Shown: one piece after another, positions 6,394-9,683 of the stretch
Layout of the letters: each line of letters starts with the position of its first letter
Numbering within the stretch: the first letter of the stretch is position 1
NCBI GenBank assembly: GCA_009618475.1
Contig: WJOV01000136.1
Coordinates: forward strand, 1 to 9,683
Reading direction: 5' to 3'
DNA: 9,683 nucleotides
DNA from: Methanosarcinales archaeon
GTDB taxonomy: Archaea > Halobacteriota > Syntropharchaeia > Alkanophagales > Methanospirareceae
Made by a program: the position numbers and the translations under genes
Notes under the pieces: generated by a model
The model's input: the letters and a program-made list of their open reading frames with translations, nothing else
The model's database searches: none
What the model was told of the DNA's origin: nothing

Positions 6394-7953
6394 TTACAAA
6401 GAAATATTTTTCACCATAAACGGTCCCTCGCGCTTGTAGCCAAACCGTTCATAATATTCTCGCACTCCTATCCCGCTCATCACTGCCATTTTCACGTATT
6501 CCTTATCAAGTGCCATCTCCTCCGCTTGCTTCAACAATCGTGCTCCGTAGCCGCGATGCTGCCAGCTATGCTCCCGTTCCTCGCCTACCGGAACTAATTC
6601 GCCATACACGTGCAGGTCACGAACCAGAGCAGCGTGCTTCAACTCCGCCCTGTGTGGCTCGCTGGGAAACCTTAACCTCAAAAGCGCTATTAAAATGTCG
6701 TTCGCAACGTCTTCGTAAGAAAGGAAATATTCCGTGCCGTTACATGCCTCGTATTTCTCAGAAAAAAACTCTATATTGCTATCGTCAGCGACTTTACCAT
6801 TCAAACGAGAAAGACCCGCCTCTCTGCACCGGATACACCGGCATTCATAGCCCATCTCGTGCAGCCTTTCCTTCGCCAATTGCCTTAAATTACTCTTCTT
6901 CACGCCCGCTTCTATGAACTGCGCTGGAATATCCCTTTGTATTCTTTGTATCCTCACCCACTTCGGAATTATCCTTTTCGCATAAGCGATTATCTCTATC
7001 GCTTCTTCCTCACGAATCGGTTCATACTCGCCACTTTTCCATTGTTCATACAACTTCGTCCCTTTTACCACCAGCGTGGGGTATATCTTCAAATAATCGG
7101 GCTTGAAGTTTGAATCACGGAAGATGCACTCGAACATTTTTTTATCCTCCTCCGGAGTAGAGCCGGGCAAGCCGAGCATCACGTGAAAACCTACTTTCAA
7201 CGCACTGTCCCTCGCCCTTCTGTTCGCCACTATCGAATCTTCTACCGAATGCCCTCTACCTATATTCTCCAGAATCTTGTTATTCACTTGCTGCACGCCC
7301 AACTCGACTTTAGTGGCTCCCAGCTCCAGCATCCGGTCTATCTGTTCCTCCTTCGCATAATCCGGTCTCGTCTCGAAAGTAATGCCCGTGTTCCTTATCT
7401 CTCGCCCTCGCTCTTCTCCAAACTCCTTCATCGCCTCCAGGCACCCTTTCACAAACCAGCTCTGGTAATCCAGCGGTCTCGCCGTTAGCGTGCCACCCAT
7501 CAGTATCAACTCAACCTTCTCGAAATCGTGCCCTATTTCATCCAGTTGACGTAGTCGCGCCTTTACTTGCTCGTAGGGGTCGAAGCCGTGTTGAGCAGCG
7601 CGAAGAGCAGCCGGTTCCCTACCTACGTAACTCTGCGGCGACTCGAAATCCGAGAACGGACCACCAGGACACATTATGCACTTTCCATGCGGACATGGAT
7701 AAGGCGAAGTCATCACCGCAACCGGGGCAACGCCCGAGGCAGTTCGCATTCTCTTCCTCTTTAACCGCTCTTTTAATTCGTTCCGGCTTAATTTCAGCAC
7801 GTCTGAATGCTTCGGAATGCTACGCAGCCCATATTTCCTGCTTATTTCCTTCTTTAACCTATTTATGCTCTCGGCTTCACTTATTCCTCTTTCCGCTATG
7901 GCATCTGCTATCTCCTGGCATGCGTTCTCGTATGCATTCGTATTTGTTGCCAT
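6394..7953 (-). CDS. elp3: Elp3: tRNA U34 carboxymethyl-forming radical SAM/acetyltransferase
   Basis: This 519-residue protein starts at ATG (7951-7953). In archaea Elp3 acts without the other Elongator subunits. It uses acetyl-CoA and SAM radical chemistry to start cm5U-type modification of wobble uridine 34. A basic N-terminal tRNA-binding segment (residues 30-70, RLKKEISRKYG...LKRKRMR) precedes the radical SAM core, with Cys87-X4-Cys92-X2-Cys95 (CPHGKCIMCPGG) and LMGGTLTARP (151-160). A Cys cluster at 371-376 (CRCIRC) probably binds zinc. The GNAT domain has the acetyl-CoA loop QHRGYGARLL (465-474) and the terminal GVREYYERFGYKREGPFMVK (496-515). All key residues are present and the length is normal for the family. 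The start is 17 nt after the PAC2 gene stop, and its stop is 26 nt before the methyltransferase start, so the three look like one operon. Confidence 0.95.
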   Translation of the reverse strand: MATNTNAYENACQEIADAIAERGISEAESINRLKKEISRKYGLRSIPKHSDVLKLSRNELKERLKRKRMRTASGVAPVAVMTSPYPCPHGKCIMCPGGPFSDFESPQSYVGREPAALRAAQHGFDPYEQVKARLRQLDEIGHDFEKVELILMGGTLTARPLDYQSWFVKGCLEAMKEFGEERGREIRNTGITFETRPDYAKEEQIDRMLELGATKVELGVQQVNNKILENIGRGHSVEDSIVANRRARDSALKVGFHVMLGLPGSTPEEDKKMFECIFRDSNFKPDYLKIYPTLVVKGTKLYEQWKSGEYEPIREEEAIEIIAYAKRIIPKWVRIQRIQRDIPAQFIEAGVKKSNLRQLAKERLHEMGYECRCIRCREAGLSRLNGKVADDSNIEFFSEKYEACNGTEYFLSYEDVANDILIALLRLRFPSEPHRAELKHAALVRDLHVYGELVPVGEEREHSWQHRGYGARLLKQAEEMALDKEYVKMAVMSGIGVREYYERFGYKREGPFMVKNISL

Positions 7954-7970
7954 TGTGCTTCATTCATAAT

Positions 7971-8797
7971 TCACACGTATCCGCTCAGTGCTTCTCTTTC
8001 CCTTTCCCGCTCTCTTTCTTCCTCTCTACTCTCCTCCCTTTCTCTCGTTCTTTTCTCTTCTATCAGCTCCTTTTCTACCCGTCTTCTCTCCTCTAAATCC
8101 GACGTATCAACTCTAATCCCCAATATCTCACCCACTTTTTCCAATAATTCCTTCGCCGCATTAAAATCCGGATATTCCGGGTCTGTCAAATTTTGTGCCG
8201 TATTTGCGAATAAACATACGCCTTTCAGCCCCTTCTCACGTCCTATTGCAACCACAAGCCCGGAAAAACCTATAAAACTATTCACTTTTGTCTTCGTAAT
8301 TCCGTATTTGTACGTCTCTTCCAATAATTCCAAATCGGTTGCACAACTGCTTATCCCTTCTTCCACTACTTGCGCACCAAGCGAAATCACTTTTTTTACA
8401 TGCAGCTCCCTGAATAAATCCGTGACCTTATCCGCGACTGCGTATTGGTTAAGAGCGTTATAAGCCTGATAGCCACTCGTTATTATGACGTCCTGGTTCT
8501 GTTTTTCATTTTCGAGTATATAAAATTCCACTCTCGGAAGTTCCACCACATTGCCTTTCGCCATTTTTACACCCACGGCGCTGGGAGCACCGAGATAAGA
8601 AGGCCCGTAATAAACGCTCGGAAACCCGTATGAATACAATTCCGCAAATAATCGTGGGTTCATTTTTTTCACAAACTCGTCTATAACTATTTTTCCAACA
8701 GACCGCAGCCCCGGTGAGCCTACTATGGCTATCGGCTCCTTCAGGTCTATCTTACTCTTATCCCTGTAATTTATCCACGCTTTTTTCGTTATGCCAT
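7971..8797 (-). CDS. PAC2 family protein (COG2047), start codon disrupted
   Basis: From GTG 8672 down, the frame gives 233 residues, but conserved PAC2 sequence continues upstream in the same frame: KIDLKEPIAIVGSPGLRSVG and on through KIVIDEF. The frame stays open to 8801 with no ATG, GTG or TTG before 8672. An ATG at 8795-8797 is out of frame, and one extra G after it (GG to GGG) would give M-G-I-T-K-K-A-W and the full protein of about 275 residues. PAC2 proteins are related to proteasome-assembly chaperones and to ATP-grasp-associated archaeal proteins; the role of this archaeal group is not clear to me. The core ends near GIRVDTSDLE, followed by an unusual tail of about 40 residues that is almost all Glu and Arg (EERRRVEKELIEEKRTRERE...). 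It is the first gene of the PAC2-elp3-methyltransferase cluster. The family call is firm and the start is uncertain. Confidence 0.85.
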
Positions 8798-8810
8798 AAT
8801 TTTAGGTATG

Positions 8811-8834
8811 ACTTTTCTAAAGAAAAGTTTATGC
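8811..8834 (-). promoter_or_regulatory. Palindrome and possible TATA box before the PAC2-elp3 operon
   Basis: ACTTTTCT (8811-8818), AA, AGAAAAGT (8821-8828) form a perfect 8-bp inverted repeat just upstream of the PAC2 reading frame. Read on the minus strand, CATAAACT (about 8827-8834) follows a purine run (AGAGAAAAG), a layout like BRE plus TATA about 30 nt before the ATG at 8797. The palindrome would then overlap the promoter and could be an operator. This is inference from position and symmetry only. Confidence 0.3.
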
Positions 8835-8860
8835 TTTTCTCTTTTGTATTCTTATTGTTT

Positions 8861-8887
8861 ACCGCCGAGTTCGCGGAGAGCGCTGAG
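8861..8887. repeat. Single arm of the 9-nt repeat family
   Basis: Three tandem nonamers, ACCGCCGAG (8861-8869), TTCGCGGAG (8870-8878) and AGCGCTGAG (8879-8887), match the units of the element at 5285-5383. As at 5271, they follow a TTATTGT sequence (8852-8858). No inverted partner arm is visible nearby. It lies in the 141-nt gap between the ABC ATPase gene and the PAC2 gene. Confidence 0.65.
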
Positions 8888-8938
8888 ATGACGAAAAAAG
8901 AGAGACATTGAGCAAAGAAACGCATGTTTTCTCTCATC

Positions 8939-9622
8939 TCACCTCACCACGTGCACCGAAGTAGCTTTAAAGGTCGCATAGACTTCATCCCCTTTTCGCA
9001 GTCCGAGACTTTCTCGTGATTGTTTTGTAATAAGCGCTACAAGCGAATTATCCATTCTTACACGTGTTAAAGGACCCATATCACTCATCTCCTCTATTCT
9101 TGCGCTAATAACGTTCCTCGCACTGCTTTCTTCCCGCTTTTCAGACAGGATTATGTCTTCGGGTCTTATGAATGACTTTACCGTTCCAGCATGGTAGTCT
9201 GAAACGGCAAATATGTTATAGCCCATATCAACTACTATCTCTGCAACGCCATTCTCATTACTTCGGACGACACCACTCAATATGTTCTCAACGCCAACGA
9301 AATCCGCTATCTCCTCGTTTTGGGGCTTGTTGAATATCTCGTAGGGTGTGCCGACCTGCATTATTCGCCCTTTCATCATCACCGCTATTCTATCTGCTAA
9401 AACCATCGCTTCTGTCTGGTCATGCGTGACATGAACCATTGTAATTCCTAATTCGAGTTTTACCCTCTTCAGTTCTTCTCGCAGGTAATCTCTCGTTCGG
9501 AGGTCTAAAGCGGCTAAGGGCTCGTCAAGCAGCAATACGGAAGGTTCAATGGCAATCGCCCTGGCAATGGCAATCTTTTGCTGCTCTCCACCACTTAACG
9601 TAGCGGGATAGCGATGTGCGAG
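8939..9622 (-). CDS. wtpC: ABC transporter ATPase, molybdate/tungstate type (3' part)
   Basis: The trustworthy part is 227 residues, starting inside LAHRYPATLSGGEQQ. It holds the ABC signature LSGGEQQKIAIARA, Walker B SVLLLDEP, the D-loop LAALD, the H-loop in VHVTHD, and a C-terminal TOBE/MOP-like domain with SFIRPEDIILSEK and RNVISARIEEMSDMGPLTRV. Segments such as FVGVENILSGVV and the terminal LITKQS...FKATSVHVVR are like archaeal WtpC/ModC proteins, which drive tungstate or molybdate import together with a permease and a binding protein. CysA- or PotA-type ATPases are alternatives. Walker A and the Q-loop lie outside the window. The 19 codons further upstream (reading from MGLVEYLVG) are the antisense of this gene's own QVGTPYEIFNKPQN region and are not real protein. 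The stop is TGA at 8939-8941. Confidence 0.85.
   Translation of the reverse strand, partial: LAHRYPATLSGGEQQKIAIARAIAIEPSVLLLDEPLAALDLRTRDYLREELKRVKLELGITMVHVTHDQTEAMVLADRIAVMMKGRIMQVGTPYEIFNKPQNEEIADFVGVENILSGVVRSNENGVAEIVVDMGYNIFAVSDYHAGTVKSFIRPEDIILSEKREESSARNVISARIEEMSDMGPLTRVRMDNSLVALITKQSRESLGLRKGDEVYATFKATSVHVVR
9316..9377. repeat. Inner arm of a 62-bp exact inverted repeat
   Basis: This stretch of the ABC ATPase gene encodes the region around MKGRIMQVGTPYEIFNKPQN, and it is the authentic coding copy. Its reverse complement reappears exactly at 9622-9683. Confidence 0.9.
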
Positions 9623-9683
9623 ATGAAAGGGCGAATAATGCAGGTCGGCACACCCTACGAGATATTCAACAAGCCCCAAAACG
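9622..9683. repeat. Outer arm of the inverted repeat, probable fold-back chimera
   Basis: All 62 bases up to the window end equal the reverse complement of 9316-9377, with a 244-nt spacer (9378-9621) between the arms. Identity stops at 9621 and the junction shares a few bases (GATG). The normal upstream sequence of the ABC ATPase gene is replaced by its own opposite strand. Perfect identity and the position at the end suggest an amplification or assembly fold-back rather than a biological repeat. Confidence 0.9.

Noticed and set aside
7695..8096. Plus-strand open frame of 133 residues rich in Ser, Leu and Phe
   Set aside because: It arises from the pyrimidine tract opposite the Glu/Arg-rich tail of PAC2 and the 5' end of elp3.
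8714..8911. Plus-strand open frame of 65 residues containing FTAEFAESAEM
   Set aside because: The FTAEFAESAE peptide comes from the nonamer repeat, and the rest is antisense to the PAC2 gene's 5' end. No ribosome binding site is seen.
9623..9679. N-terminus MGLVEYLVGCADLHYSPFH of the ABC ATPase
   Set aside because: It is the antisense translation of the same gene's region 9316-9377, created by the fold-back.

Overview
The window looks like archaeal chromosome, probably from an anaerobic euryarchaeal lineage of the methanogen/ANME type. The evidence is the gene set: a DUF22 protein, a UPF0200 P-loop protein, a DUF39-CBS homocysteine-biosynthesis protein, a PAC2-family protein, and an archaeal Elp3 with a CX4CX2C cluster motif. 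The A/G-rich codon use (AGA, AGG, ATA) fits too. The exact taxon is inference. I see no rRNA, tRNA, CRISPR array or transposase.

Layout. Positions 1-1221 (+): the tail of an unrecognised gene, then an overlapping pair encoding DUF22 and UPF0200. Positions 1277-2575 (-): a 432-residue protein of no family I can name; its HPGN...LIDY motif suggests a divergent kinase-like fold that lacks the usual catalytic Asp. Positions 2668-5240 (+): DUF39-CBS and a noncanonical radical SAM protein, overlapping and probably translationally coupled. Positions 5453-8797 (-): a tight cluster read in the order PAC2 family, Elp3, SAM methyltransferase. Positions 8939-9622 (-): the 3' part of a molybdate/tungstate-type ABC transporter ATPase.

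The intergenic DNA is unusually structured. The gap between the convergent genes at 1219-1279 is an inverted array of 7-nt units (4+4) whose outermost TAA triplets are the stop codons of both genes. The gap at 5273-5402 holds a second inverted element built of 9-nt units (consensus NNCGCAGAG), and a single arm of the same family lies at 8861-8887.

Two places need caution. The last 62 bases (9622-9683) are an exact reverse complement of 9316-9377, so the apparent N-terminus of the ABC ATPase is its own antisense strand; this is probably a fold-back chimera or contig-end artefact. The PAC2 reading frame continues about 43 codons upstream of its first canonical start codon and has no ATG/GTG/TTG there. 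One missing base near 8794-8795 would restore an ATG start.

Functionally the genes are mostly core anaerobic-archaeal housekeeping: sulfur amino-acid synthesis, wobble-uridine tRNA modification and oxyanion/metal uptake. Two families of unknown role and the kinase-like protein are the least understood parts.
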